Source: Auanema rhodensis
Lineage: Eukaryota > Nematoda > Chromadorea > Rhabditida > Rhabditidae
Reading direction: 5' to 3'
DNA length: 64,000 bases
Assembly: GCA_964057225.1 (NCBI GenBank)
Contig: OZ059899.1
Coordinates: 3,410,001 to 3,474,000, forward strand
The notes beneath the pieces were generated by a model that saw only the letters and a list, made by a program, of their open reading frames with translations, was not told the origin of the DNA and did not search any database. Below are positions 24,571 through 38,800 of the stretch, one piece after another. Position 1 is the stretch's first letter; every line of letters starts with the position of its first letter. A program made the position numbers and the translations under genes.

Positions 24571-27500
24571 TAAGTTCACACTTATATCCTCGATTTTCAC
24601 CCTGAAGAATTAATTTTTTCGTTGAATAACATTGTCTATCGTCTTTGCCTTGAGAAATGGAATCTAAAAACATCTACTTTTTGCTAAATTATTTTGAAAT
24701 TTTTCGAAAAAATTTTTGTCAAAATGTTTTTGGAAGCAATGTTGAGTGTACATGGAAACTCAACATACACTAATGCATCATTTTTCAAACGATCATAACT
24801 AATTTTTGTATCAAGCGTTTTTCAATGTAGTATAGTGCATTCGATGCGGATTTTTAAGCTGCGTCGATCTGTGTTATCAGATTTGCGCTAGCTTAAAAAT
24901 GCACCGAGATATCAACTGATATAAGTTCACACTTATATCCACGATTTTCACCCTGAAGAATTAATTTTTTCGTTGAATAACATTGTCCATCGTCTTTGCC
25001 TTGAAAAATGGAATCTAAAAACATCTACTTTTTGCTAAATTATTTTGAAATTTTTCGAAAAAATTTTTGTCAAAATGTTTTTGGAAGCAATGTTGAGTGT
25101 ACATGGAAACTCAACATACACTAATGCATCATTTTTCAAACGATCATAACTAATTTTTGTATCAAGCGTTTTTCAATGTAGTATAGTGCATTCGATGCGG
25201 ATTTTTAAGCTGCGTCGATCTGTGTTATCAGATTTGCGCTAGCTTAAAAATGCACCAAGATATCAACTGATATAAGTTCACATTTATATCCTCGATTTTC
25301 ACCCTGAAGAAATAATTTTTTCGTTGAATAACATTGTCCATCGTCTTTGCCTTGAAAAAAGGAATCTAAAAACATCTACTTTTTGCTGAATTATTTTGAA
25401 ATTTTTCGAAAAAATTTTTGTCAAAATGTTTTTGGAAGCAATGTTGAGTGTACATGGAAACTCAACATACACTAATGCATCATTTTTCAAACGATCATAA
25501 CTAATTTTTGTATTAAGCGTTTCTCAATGTAGTATAGTGCATTCGATGCGGATTTTTAAGCTGCGTCGATCTGTGTTATCAGATTTGCGCTAGCTTAAAA
25601 ATGCACCGAGATATCAACTAATATAAGTTCACACTTATATCCTCGATTTTCACCCTGAAGAATTAATTTTTTCGTTGAATAACATTGTCCATCGTCTTTG
25701 CCTTGAAAAAAGGAATCTAAAAACATCTACTTTTTGCTAAATTATTTTGAAATTTTTCGAAAAAATTTTTGTCAAAATGTTTTTGGAAGCAATGTTGAGT
25801 GTACATGGAAACTCAACATACACTAATGCATCATTTTTCAAACGATCATAACTAATTTTTGTATCAAGTGTTTCTCAATGTAGTATAGTGCATTCGATGC
25901 GGATTTTTAAGCTGCGTCGATCTGTGTTATCAGATTTGCGCTAGCTTAAAAATGCACCGAGATATCAACTGATATAAGTTCACACTTATATCCTCGATTT
26001 TCACCCTGAAGAATTAATTTTTTCGTTGAATAACATTGTCTATCGTCTTTGCCTTGAGAAATGGAATCTAAAAACATCTACTTTTTGCTAAATTATTTTG
26101 AAATTTTTCGAAAAAATTTTTGTCAAAATGTTTTTGGAAGCAATGTTGAGTGTACATGGAAACTCAACATACACTAATGCATCATTTTTCAAACGATCAT
26201 AACTAATTTTTGTATCAAGCGTTTTTCAATGTAGTATAGTGCATTCGATGCGGATTTTTAAGCTGCGTCGATCTGTGTTATCAGATTTGCGCTAGCTTAA
26301 AAATGCACCGAGATATCAACTGATATAAGTTCACACTTATATCCACGATTTTCACCCTGAAGAATTAATTTTTTCGTTGAATAACATTGTCCATCGTCTT
26401 TGCCTTGAAAAATGGAATCTAAAAACATCTACTTTTTGCTAAATTATTTTGAAATTTTTCGAAAAAATTTTTGTCAAAATGTTTTTGGAAGCAATGTTGA
26501 GTGTACATGGAAACTCAACATACACTAATGCATCATTTTTCAAACGATCATAACTAATTTTTGTATCAAGCGTTTTTCAATGTAGCATAGTGCATTCGAT
26601 GCGGATTTTTAAGCTGCGTCGATCTGTGTTATCAGATTTGCGCTAGCTTAAAAATGCACCAAGATATCAACTGATATAAGTTCACATTTATATCCTCGAT
26701 TTTCACCCTGAAGAAATAATTTTTTCGTTGAATAACATTGTCCATCGTCTTTGCCTTGAAAAAAGGAATCTAAAAACATCTACTTTTTGCTAAATTATTT
26801 TGAAATTTTTCGAAAAAATTTTTGTCAAAATGTTTTTGGAAGCAATGTTGAGTGTACATGGAAACTCAACATACACTATTGCATCATTTTTCAAACGATC
26901 ATAACTAATTTTTGTATTAAGCGTTTCTCAATGTAGTATAGTGCATTCGATGCGGATTTTTTAGCTGCGTCGATCTGTGTTATCAGATTTGCGCTAGCTT
27001 AAAAATGCACCGAGATATCAACTGATATAAGTTCACACTTATATCCTCGATTTTCACCCTGAAGAATTAATTTTTTCGTTGAATAACATTGTCCATCGTC
27101 TTTGCCTTGAAAAATGGAATCTAAAAACATCTACTTTTTGCTAAATTATTTTGAAATTTTTCGAAAAAATTTTTGTCAAAATGTTTTTGGAAGCAATGTT
27201 GAGTGTACATGGAAACTCAACATACACTAATGAATCATTTTTCAAACGATCATAACTAATTTTTGTATCAAGCGTTTTTCAATGTAGTATAGTGCATTCG
27301 ATGCGGATTTTTAAGCTGCGTCGATCTGTGTTATCAGATTTGGGCTAGCTTAAAAATGCACCGAGATATCAACTGATATAAGTTCACACTTATATCCTCG
27401 ATTTTCACCCTGAAGAAATAATTTTTTCGTTGAATAACATTGTCCATCGTCTTTGCCTTGAAAAAAGGAATCTAAAAACATCTACTTTTTGCTGAATTAT

Positions 27501-27729
27501 TTTGAAATTTTTCGAAAAAATTTTTGTCAAAATGTTTTTGGAAGCAATGTTGAGTGTACATGGAAACTCAACATACACTAATGCATCATTTTTCAAACGA
27601 TCATAACTAATTTTTGTATTAAGCGTTTCTCAATGTAGTATAGTGCATTCGATGCGGATTTTTAAGCTGCGTCGATCTGTGTTATCAGATTTGCGCTAGC
27701 TTAAAAATGCACCGAGATATCAACTGATA
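24571..27729 (+). repeat. Array block: 9 monomers, partly repeated 18 monomers later
   Basis: Monomers 25273-27729 (TGCTGAATT; AAAAAAGG with CAAGTG; GTCTATC; TATCCACG with TAGCATAG; CACATTTATA with ACTATTGC and T286; ATGAATC with GGGCTAG; TGCTGAATT) recur in the same order at 31591-34047, a shift of 6318 bp. The ACTATTGC marker (A203 to T) appears here for the first time, near 26877. Confidence 0.82.
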
Positions 27730-30700
27730 TAAGTTCACACTTATATCCTCGATTTTCACCCTGAAGAATTAATTTTTTCGTTGAATAACATTGTCTATCG
27801 TCTTTGCCTTGAGAAATGGAATCTAAAAACATCTACTTTTTGCTAAATTATTTTGAAATTTTTCGAAAAAATTTTTGTCAAAATGTTTTTGGAAGCAATG
27901 TTGAGTGTACATGGAAACTCAACATACACTAATGCATCATTTTTCAAACGATCATAACTAATTTTTGTATCAAGTGTTTCTCAATGTAGTATAGTGCATT
28001 CGATGCGGATTTTTAAGCTGCGTCGATCTGTGTTATCAGATTTGCGCTAGCTTAAAAATGCACCGAGATATCAACTGATATAAGTTCACACTTATATCCT
28101 CGATTTTCACCCTGAAGAAATAATTTTTTCGTTGAATAACATTGTCAATCGTCTTTGCCTTGAAAAATGGAATCTAAAAACATCTACTTTTTGCTAAATT
28201 ATTTTGAAATTTTTCGAAAAAATTTTTGTCAAAATGTTTTTGGAAGCAATGTTGAGTGTACATGGAAACTCAACATACACTAATGCATCATTTTTCAAAC
28301 AATCATAACTAATTTTTGTATCAAGTGTTTCTCAATGTAGTATAGTGCATTCGATGCGGATTTTTAAGCTGCGTCGATCTGTGTTATCAGATTTGCGCTA
28401 GCTTAAAAATGCACCGAGATATCAACTGATATAAGTTCACACTTATATCCTCGATTTTCACCCTGAAGAATTAATTTTTTCGTTGAATAACATTGTCTAT
28501 CGTCTTTGCCTTGAGAAATGGAATCTAAAAACATCTACTTTTTGCTAAATTATTTTGAAATTTTTCGAAAAAATTTTTGTCAAAATGTTTTTGGAAGCAA
28601 TGTTGAGTGTACATGGAAACTCAACATACACTAATGCATCATTTTTCAAACGATCATAACTAATTTTTGTATCAAGTGTTTCTCAATGTAGTATAGTGCA
28701 TTCGATGCGGATTTTTAAGCTGCGTCGATCTGTGTTATCAGATTTGCGCTAGCTTAAAAATGCACCGAGATATCAACTGATATAAGTTCACACTTATATC
28801 CTCGATTTTCACCCTGAAGAAATAATTTTTTCGTTGAATAACATTGTCCATCGTCTTTGCCTTGAAAAATGGAATCTAAAAACATCTACTTTTTGCTAAA
28901 TTATTTTGAAATTTTTCGAAAAAATTTTTGTCAAAATGTTTTTGGAAGCAATGTTGAGTGTACATGGAAACTCAACATACACTAATGCATCATTTTTCAA
29001 ACGATCATAACTAATTTTTGTATCAAGCGTTTTTCAATGTAGTATATTGCATTCGATGCGGATTTTTAAGCTGCGTCGATCTGTGTTATCAGATTTGCGC
29101 TAGCTTAAAAATGCACCGAGATATCAACTGATATAAGTTCACACTTATATCCTCGATTTTCACCCTGAAGAAATAATTTTTTCGTTGAATAACATTGTCC
29201 ATCGTCTTTGCCTTGAAAAAAGGAATCTAAAAACATCTACTTTTTGCTGAATTATTTTGAAATTTTTCGAAAAAATTTTTGTCAAAATGTTTTTGGAAGC
29301 AATGTTGAGTGTACATGGAAACTCAACATACACTAATGCATCATTTTTCAAACGATCATAACTAATTTTTGTATTAAGCGTTTCTCAATGTAGTATAGTG
29401 CATTCGATGCGGATTTTTAAGCTGCGTCGATCTGTGTTATCAGATTTGCGCTAGCTTAAAAATGCACCGAGATATCAACTAATATAAGTTCACACTTATA
29501 TCCTCGATTTTCACCCTGAAGAATTAATTTTTTCGTTGAATAACATTGTCCATCGTCTTTGCCTTGGAAAAAGGAATCTAAAAACATCTACTTTTTGCTA
29601 AATTATTTTGAAATTTTTCGAAAAAATTTTTGTCAAAATGTTTTTGGAAGCAATGTTGAGTGTACATGGAAACTCAACATACACTAATGCATCATTTTTC
29701 AAACGATCATAACTAATTTTTGTATCAAGTGTTTCTCAATGTAGTATAGTGCATTCGATGCGGATTTTTAAGCTGCGTCGATCTGTGTTATCAGATTTGC
29801 GCTAGCTTAAAAATGCACCGAGATATCAACTGATATAAGTTCACACTTATATCCTCGATTTTCACCCTGAAGAATTAATTTTTTCGTTGAATAACATTGT
29901 CTATCGTCTTTGCCTTAAGAAATGGAATCTAAAAACATCTACTTTTTGCTAAATTATTTTGAAATTTTTCGAAAAAATTTTTGTCAAAATGTTTTTGGAA
30001 GCAATGTTGAGTGTACATGGAAACTCAACATACACTAATGCATCATTTTTCAAACGATCATAACTAATTTTTGTATCAAGCGTTTTTCAATGTAGTATAG
30101 TGCATTCGATGCGGATTTTTAAGCTGCGTCGATCTGTGTTATCAGATTTGCGCTAGCTTAAAAATGCACCGAGATATCAACTGATATAAGTTCACACTTA
30201 TATCCACGATTTTCACCCTGAAGAATTAATTTTTTCGTTGAATAACATTGTCCATCGTCTTTGCCTTGAAAAAAGGAATCTAAAAACACCTACTTTTTGC
30301 TAAATTATTTTGAAATTTTTCGAAAAAATTTTTGTCAAAATGTTTTTGGAAGCAATGTTGAGTGTACATGGAAACTCAACATACACTAATGCATCATTTT
30401 TCAAACGATCATAACTAATTTTTGTATCAAGCGTTTTTCAATGTAGTATAGTGCATTCGATGCGGATTTTTAAGCTGCGTCGATCTGTGTTATCAGATTT
30501 GCGCTAGCTTAAAAATGCACCAAGATATCAACTGATATAAGTTCACATTTATATCCTCGATTTTCACCCTGAAGAATTAATTTTTTCGTTGAATAACATT
30601 GTCCATCGTCTTTGCCTTGGAAAAAGGAATCTAAAAACATCTACTTTTTGCTAAATTATTTTGAAATTTTTCGAAAAAATTTTTGTCAAAATGTTTTTGG

Positions 30701-33700
30701 AAGCAATGTTGAGTGTACATGGAAACTCAACATACACTAATGCATCATTTTTCAAACGATCATAACTAATTTTTGTATCAAGTGTTTCTCAATGTAGTAT
30801 AGTGCATTCGATGCGGATTTTTAAGCTGCGTCGATCTGTGTTATCAGATTTGCGCTAGCTTAAAAATGCACCGAGATATCAACTGATATAAGTTCACACT
30901 TATATCCTCGATTTTCACCCTGAAGAATTAATTTTTTCGTTGAATAACATTGTCTATCGTCTTTGCCTTAAGAAATGGAATCTAAAAACATCTACTTTTT
31001 GCTAAATTATTTTGAAATTTTTCGAAAAAATTTTTGTCAAAATGTTTTTGGAAGCAATGTTGAGTGTACATGGAAACTCAACATACACTAATGCATCATT
31101 TTTCAAACGATCATAACTAATTTTTGTATCAAGCGTTTTTCAATGTAGTATAGTGCATTCGATGCGGATTTTTAAGCTGCGTCGATCTGTGTTATCAGAT
31201 TTGCGCTAGCTTAAAAATGCACCGAGATATCAACTGATATAAGTTCACACTTATATCCACGATTTTCACCCTGAAGAATTAATTTTTTCGTTGAATAACA
31301 TTGTCCATCGTCTTTGCCTTGAAAAAAGGAATCTAAAAACACCTACTTTTTGCTAAATTATTTTGAAATTTTTCGAAAAAATTTTTGTCAAAATGTTTTT
31401 GGAAGCAATGTTGAGTGTACATGGAAACTCAACATACACTAATGCATCATTTTTCAAACGATCATAACTAATTTTTGTATCAAGCGTTTTTCAATGTAGT
31501 ATAGTGCATTCGATGCGGATTTTTAAGCTGCGTCGATCTGTGTTATCAGATTTGCGCTAGCTTAAAAATGCACCAAGATATCAACTGATATAAGTTCACA
31601 TTTATATCCTCGATTTTCACCCTGAAGAAATAATTTTTTCGTTGAATAACATTGTCCATCGTCTTTGCCTTGAAAAAAGGAATCTAAAAACATCTACTTT
31701 TTGCTGAATTATTTTGAAATTTTTCGAAAAAATTTTTGTCAAAATGTTTTTGGAAGCAATGTTGAGTGTACATGGAAACTCAACATACACTAATGCATCA
31801 TTTTTCAAACGATCATAACTAATTTTTGTATTAAGCGTTTCTCAATGTAGTATAGTGCATTCGATGCGGATTTTTAAGCTGCGTCGATCTGTGTTATTAG
31901 ATTTGCGCTAGCTTAAAAATGCACCGAGATATCAACTAATATAAGTTCACACTTATATCCTCGATTTTCACCCTGAAGAATTAATTTTTTCGTTGAATAA
32001 CATTGTCCATCGTCTTTGCCTTGAAAAAAGGAATCTAAAAACATCTACTTTTTGCTAAATTATTTTGAAATTTTTCGAAAAAATTTTTGTCAAAATGTTT
32101 TTGGAAGCAATGTTGAGTGTACATGGAAACTCAACATACACTAATGCATCATTTTTCAAACGATCATAACTAATTTTTGTATCAAGTGTTTCTCAATGTA
32201 GTATAGTGCATTCGATGCGGATTTTTAAGCTGCGTCGATCTGTGTTATCAGATTTGCGCTAGCTTAAAAATGCACCGAGATATCAACTGATATAAGTTCA
32301 CACTTATATCCTCGATTTTCACCCTGAAGAATTAATTTTTTCGTTGAATAACATTGTCTATCGTCTTTGCCTTGAGAAATGGAATCTAAAAACATCTACT
32401 TTTTGCTAAATTATTTTGAAATTTTTCGAAAAAATTTTTGTCAAAATGTTTTTGGAAGCAATGTTGAGTGTACATGGAAACTCAACATACACTAATGCAT
32501 CATTTTTCAAACGATCATAACTAATTTTTGTATCAAGCGTTTTTCAATGTAGTATAGTGCATTCGATGCGGATTTTTAAGCTGCGTCGATCTGTGTTATC
32601 AGATTTGCGCTAGCTTAAAAATGCACCGAGATATCAACTGATATAAGTTCACACTTATATCCACGATTTTCACCCTGAAGAATTAATTTTTTCGTTGAAT
32701 AACATTGTCCATCGTCTTTGCCTTGAAAAATGGAATCTAAAAACATCTACTTTTTGCTAAATTATTCTGAAATTTTTCGAAAAAATTTTTGTCAAAATGT
32801 TTTTGGAAGCAATGTTGAGTGTACATGGAAACTCAACATACACTAATGCATCATTTTTCAAACGATCATAACTAATTTTTGTATCAAGCGTTTTTCAATG
32901 TAGCATAGTGCATTCGATGCGGATTTTCAAGCTGCGTCGATCTGTGTTATCAGATTTGCGCTAGCTTAAAAATGCACCAAGATATCAACTGATATAAGTT
33001 CACATTTATATCCTCGATTTTCACCCTGAAGAAATAATTTTTTCGTTGAATAACATTGTCCATCGTCTTTGCCTTGAAAAAAGGAATCTAAAAACATCTA
33101 CTTTTTGCTAAATTATTTTGAAATTTTTCGAAAAAATTTTTGTCAAAATGTTTTTGGAAGCAATGTTGAGTGTACATGGAAACTCAACATACACTATTGC
33201 ATCATTTTTCAAACGATCATAACTAATTTTTGTATTAAGCGTTTCTCAATGTAGTATAGTGCATTCGATGCGGATTTTTTAGCTGCGTCGATCTGTGTTA
33301 TCAGATTTGCGCTAGCTTAAAAATGCACCGAGATATCAACTGATATAAGTTCACACTTATATCCTCGATTTTCACCCTGAAGAATTAATTTTTTCGTTGA
33401 ATAACATTGTCCATCGTCTTTGCCTTGAAAAATGGAATCTAAAAACATCTACTTTTTGCTAAATTATTTTGAAATTTTTCGAAAAAATTTTTGTCAAAAT
33501 GTTTTTGGAAGCAATGTTGAGTGTACATGGAAACTCAACATACACTAATGAATCATTTTTCAAACGATCATAACTAATTTTTGTATCAAGCGTTTTTCGA
33601 TGTAGTATAGTGCATTCGATGCGGATTTTTAAGCTGCGTCGATCTGTGTTATCAGATTTGGGCTAGCTTAAAAATGCACCGAGATATCAACTGATATAAG

Positions 33701-34047
33701 TTCACACTTATATCCTCGATTTTCACCCTGAAGAAATAATTTTTTCGTTGAATAACATTGTCCATCGTCTTTGCCTTGAAAAAAGGAATCTAAAAACATC
33801 TACTTTTTGCTGAATTATTTTGAAATTTTTCGAAAAAATTTTTGTCAAAATGTTTTTGGAAGCAATGTTGAGTGTACATGGAAACTCAACATACACTAAT
33901 GCATCATTTTTCAAACGATCATAACTAATTTCTGTATTAAGCGTTTCTCAATGTAGTATAGTGCATTCGATGCGGATTTTTAAGCTGCGTCGATCTGTGT
34001 TATCAGATTTGCGCTAGCTTAAAAATGCACCGAGATATCAACTGATA
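27730..34047 (+). repeat. Long duplicated segment, copy A (18 monomers)
   Basis: This segment shares a unique run of markers with 35803-40716. GTCAATC with CAAACAATCATA in one monomer (28081-28431) recurs only at 36154-36504. CCTTAAGAAATGG and AACACCTAC follow in order, and TTTTTCGATG (near 33598) recurs only near 40267. Copy A has 18 monomers and copy B has 14. The differences are a 3-monomer duplication in A (29485-30537 repeated as 30538-31590) and the lack in B of A's TATCCACG monomer (32644-32994). Confidence 0.87.
29485..31590 (+). repeat. Tandem duplication of a 3-monomer (1053-bp) unit
   Basis: The monomers CCTTGGAAAAAGG, CCTTAAGAAATGG with T67, and TATCCACG with AACACCTAC appear at 29485-30537 and again at 30538-31590. 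The second copy's first monomer begins with CACATTTATA, a mark of the monomer that follows the unit (31591), and then switches to the first monomer's type before position 40. That places the crossover between 30549 and 30576. Copy B of the long duplication (37558-38610) has the unit once. Confidence 0.9.
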
Positions 34048-35802
34048 TAAGTTCACACTTATATCCACGATTTTCACCCTGAAGAATTAATTTTTTCGTT
34101 GAATAACATTGTCCATCGTCTTTGCCTTGAAAAATGGAATCTAAAAACATCTACTTTTTGCTAAATTATTTTGAAATTTTTCGAAAAAATTTTTGTCAAA
34201 ATGTTTTTGGAAGCAATGTTGAGTGTACATGGAAACTCAACATACACTAATGCATCATTTTTCAAACGATCATAACTAATTTTTGTATTAAGCGTTTCTC
34301 AATGTAGCATAGTGCATTCGATGCGGATTTTTAAGCTGCGTCGATCTGTGTTATCAGATTTGCGCTAGCTTAAAAATGCACCAAGATATCAACTGATATA
34401 AGTTCACATTTATATCCTCGATTTTCACCCTGAAGAAATAATTTTTTCGTTGAATAACATTGTCCATCGTCTTTGCCTTGAAAAAAGGAATCTAAAAACA
34501 TCTACTTTTTGCTAAATTATTTTGAAATTTTTCGAAAAAATTTTTGTCAAAATGTTTTTGGAAGCAATGTTGAGTGTACATGGAAACTCAACATACACTA
34601 TTGCATCATTTTTCAAACGATCATAACTAATTTTTGTATTAAGCGTTTCTCAATGTAGTATAGTGCATTCGATGCGGATTTTTTAGCTGCGTCGATCTGT
34701 GTTATCAGATTTGCGCTAGCTTAAAAATGCACCGAGATATCAACTGATATAAGTTCACACTTATATCCTCGATTTTCACCCTGAAGAATTAATTTTTTCG
34801 TTGAATAACATTGTCCATCGTCTTTGCCTTGAAAAATGGAATCTAAAAACATCTACTTTTTGCTAAATTATTTTGAAATTTTTCGAAAAAATTTTTGTCA
34901 AAATGTTTTTGGAAGCAATGTTGAGTGTACATGGAAACTCAACATACACTAATGAATCATTTTTCAAACGATCATAACTAATTTTTGTATCAAGCGTTTT
35001 TCAATGTAGTATAGTGCATTCGATGCGGATTTTTAAGCTGCGTCGATCTGTGTTATCAGATTTGGGCTAGCTTAAAAATGCACCGAGATATCAACTGATA
35101 TAAGTTCACACTTATATCCTCGATTTTCACCCTGAAGAAATAATTTTTTCGTTGAATAACATTGTCCATCGTCTTTGCCTTGAAAAAAGGAATCTAAAAA
35201 CATCTACTTTTTGCTGAATTATTTTGAAATTTTTCGAAAAAATTTTTGTCAAAATGTTTTTGGAAGCAATGTTGAGTGTACATGGAAACTCAACATACAC
35301 TAATGCATCATTTTTCAAACGATCATAACTAATTTTTGTATTAAGCGTTTCTCAATGTAGTATAGTGCATTCGATGCGGATTTTTAAGCTGCGTCGATCT
35401 GTGTTATCAGATTTGCGCTAGCTTAAAAATGCACCGAGATATCAACTGATATAAGTTCACACTTATATCCACGATTTTCACCCTGAAGAATTAATTTTTT
35501 CGTTGAATAACATTGTCCATCGTCTTTGCCTTGAAAAATGGAATCTAAAAACATCTACTTTTTGCTAAATTATTTTGAAATTTTTCGAAAAAATTTTTGT
35601 CAAAATGTTTTTGGAAGCAATGTTGAGTGTACATGGAAACTCAACATACACTAATGCATCATTTTTCAAACGATCATAACTGATTTTTGTATCAAGTGTT
35701 TCTCAATGTAGTATAGTGCATTCGATGCGGATTTTTAAGCTGCGTCGATCTGTGTTATCAGATTTGCGCTAGCTTAAAAATGCACCGAGATATCAACTGA
35801 TA
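34048..35802 (+). repeat. Array segment of 5 monomers between the two long copies
   Basis: The order is: TATCCACG with TAGCATAG (34048); CACATTTATA with ACTATTGC (34399); ATGAATC with GGGCTAG (34750); TGCTGAATT (35101); TATCCACG with CAAGTGTTTCTC and a private ATAACTGATTTT (35452). The first four repeat the order of the four monomers just to the left (32644-34047). The first is notable for carrying a short converted tract at 34289-34298. Confidence 0.82.
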
Positions 35803-38800
35803 TAAGTTCACACTTATATCCTCGATTTTCACCCTGAAGAATTAATTTTTTCGTTGAATAACATTGTCTATCGTCTTTGCCTTGAGAAATGGAATCTAAA
35901 AACATCTACTTTTTGCTAAATTATTTTGAAATTTTTCGAAAAAATTTTTGTCAAAATGTTTTTGGAAGCAATGTTGAGTGTACATGGAAACTCAACATAC
36001 ACTAATGCATCATTTTTCAAACGATCATAACTAATTTTTGTATCAAGTGTTTCTCAATGTAGTATAGTGCATTCGATGCGGATTTTTAAGCTGCGTCGAT
36101 CTGTGTTATCAGATTTGCGCTAGCTTACAAATGCACCGAGATATCAACTGATATAAGTTCACACTTATATCCTCGATTTTCACCCTGAAGAAATAATTTT
36201 TTCGTTGAATAACATTGTCAATCGTCTTTGCCTTGAAAAATGGAATCTAAAAACATCTACTTTTTGCTAAATTATTTTGAAATTTTTCGAAAAAATTTTT
36301 GTCAAAATGTTTTTGGAAGCAATGTTGAGTGTACATGGAAACTCAACATACACTAATGCATCATTTTTCAAACAATCATAACTAATTTTTGTATCAAGTG
36401 TTTCTCAATGTAGTATAGTGCATTCGATGCGGATTTTTAAGCTGCGTCGATCTGTGTTATCAGATTTGCGCTAGCTTAAAAATGCACCGAGATATCAACT
36501 GATATAAGTTCACACTTATATCCTCGATTTTCACCCTGAAGAATTAATTTTTTCGTTGAATAACATTGTCTATCGTCTTTGCCTTGAGAAATGGAATCTA
36601 AAAACATCTACTTTTTGCTAAATTATTTTGAAAATTTTCGAAAAAATTTTTGTCAAAATGTTTTTGGAAGCAATGTTGAGTGTACATGGAAACTCAACAT
36701 ACACTAATGCATCATTTTTCAAACGATCATAACTAATTTTTGTATCAAGTGTTTCTCAATGTAGTATAGTGCATTCGATGCGGATTTTTAAGCTGCGTCG
36801 ATCTGTGTTATCAGATTTGCGCTAGCTTAAAAATGCACCGAGATATCAACTGATATAAGTTCACACTTATATCCTCGATTTTCACCCTGAAGAAATAATT
36901 TTTTCGTTGAATAACATTGTCCATCGTCTTTGCCTTGAAAAATGGAATCTAAAAACATCTACTTTTTGCTAAATTATTTTGAAATTTTTCGAAAAAATTT
37001 TTGTCAAAATGTTTTTGGAAGCAATGTTGAGTGTACATGGAAACTCAACATACACTAATGCATCATTTTTCAAACGATCATAACTAATTTTTGTATCAAG
37101 CGTTTTTCAATGTAGTATATTGCATTCGATGCGGATTTTTAAGCTGCGTCGATCTGTGTTATCAGATTTGCGCTAGCTTAAAAATGCACCGAGATATCAA
37201 CTGATATAAGTTCACACTTATATCCTCGATTTTCACCCTGAAGAAATAATTTTTTCGTTGAATAACATTGTCCATCGTCTTTGCCTTGAAAAAAGGAATC
37301 TAAAAACATCTACTTTTTGCTGAATTATTTTGAAATTTTTCGAAAAAATTTTTGTCAAAATGTTTTTGGAAGCAATGTTGAGTGTACATGGAAACTCAAC
37401 ATACACTAATGCATCATTTTTCAAACGATCATAACTAATTTTTGTATTAAGCGTTTCTCAATGTAGTATAGTGCATTCGATGCGGATTTTTAAGCTGCGT
37501 CGATCTGTGTTATCAGATTTGCGCTAGCTTAAAAATGCACCGAGATATCAACTAATATAAGTTCACACTTATATCCTCGATTTTCACCCTGAAGAATTAA
37601 TTTTTTCGTTGAATAACATTGTCCATCGTCTTTGCCTTGGAAAAAGGAATCTAAAAACATCTACTTTTTGCTAAATTATTTTGAAATTTTTCGAAAAAAT
37701 TTTTGTCAAAATGTTTTTGGAAGCAATGTTGAGTGTACATGGAAACTCAACATACACTAATGCATCATTTTTCAAACGATCATAACTAATTTTTGTATCA
37801 AGTGTTTCTCAATGTAGTATAGTGCATTCGATGCGGATTTTTAAGCTGCGTCGATCTGTGTTATCAGATTTGCGCTAGCTTAAAAATGCACCGAGATATC
37901 AACTGATATAAGTTCACACTTATATCCTCGATTTTCACCCTGAAGAATTAATTTTTTCGTTGAATAACATTGTCTATCGTCTTTGCCTTAAGAAATGGAA
38001 TCTAAAAACATCTACTTTTTGCTAAATTATTTTGAAATTTTTCGAAAAAATTTTTGTCAAAATGTTTTTGGAAGCAATGTTGAGTGTACATGGAAACTCA
38101 ACATACACTAATGCATCATTTTTCAAACGATCATAACTAATTTTTGTATCAAGCGTTTTTCAATGTAGTATAGTGCATTCGATGCGGATTTTTAAGCTGC
38201 GTCGATCTGTGTTATCAGATTTGCGCTAGCTTAAAAATGCACCGAGATATCAACTGATATAAGTTCACACTTATATCCACGATTTTCACCCTGAAGAATT
38301 AATTTTTTCGTTGAATAACATTGTCCATCGTCTTTGCCTTGAAAAATGGAATTTAAAAACACCTACTTTTTGCTAAATTATTTTGAAATTTTTCGAAAAA
38401 ATTTTTGTCAAAATGTTTTTGGAAGCAATGTTGAGTGTACATGGAAACTCAACATACACTAATGCATCATTTTTCAAACGATCATAACTAATTTTTGTAT
38501 CAAGCGTTTTTCAATGTAGTATAGTGCATTCGATGCGGATTTTTAAGCTGCGTCGATCTGTGTTATCAGATTTGCGCTAGCTTAAAAATGCACCAAGATA
38601 TCAACTGATATAAGTTCACATTTATATCCTCGATTTTCACCCTGAAGAAATAATTTTTTCGTTGAATAACATTGTCCATCGTCTTTGCCTTGAAAAAAGG
38701 AATCTAAAAACATCTACTTTTTGCTGAATTATTTTGAAATTTTTCGAAAAAATTTTTGTCAAAATGTTTTTGGAAGCAATGTTGAGTGTACATGGAAACT

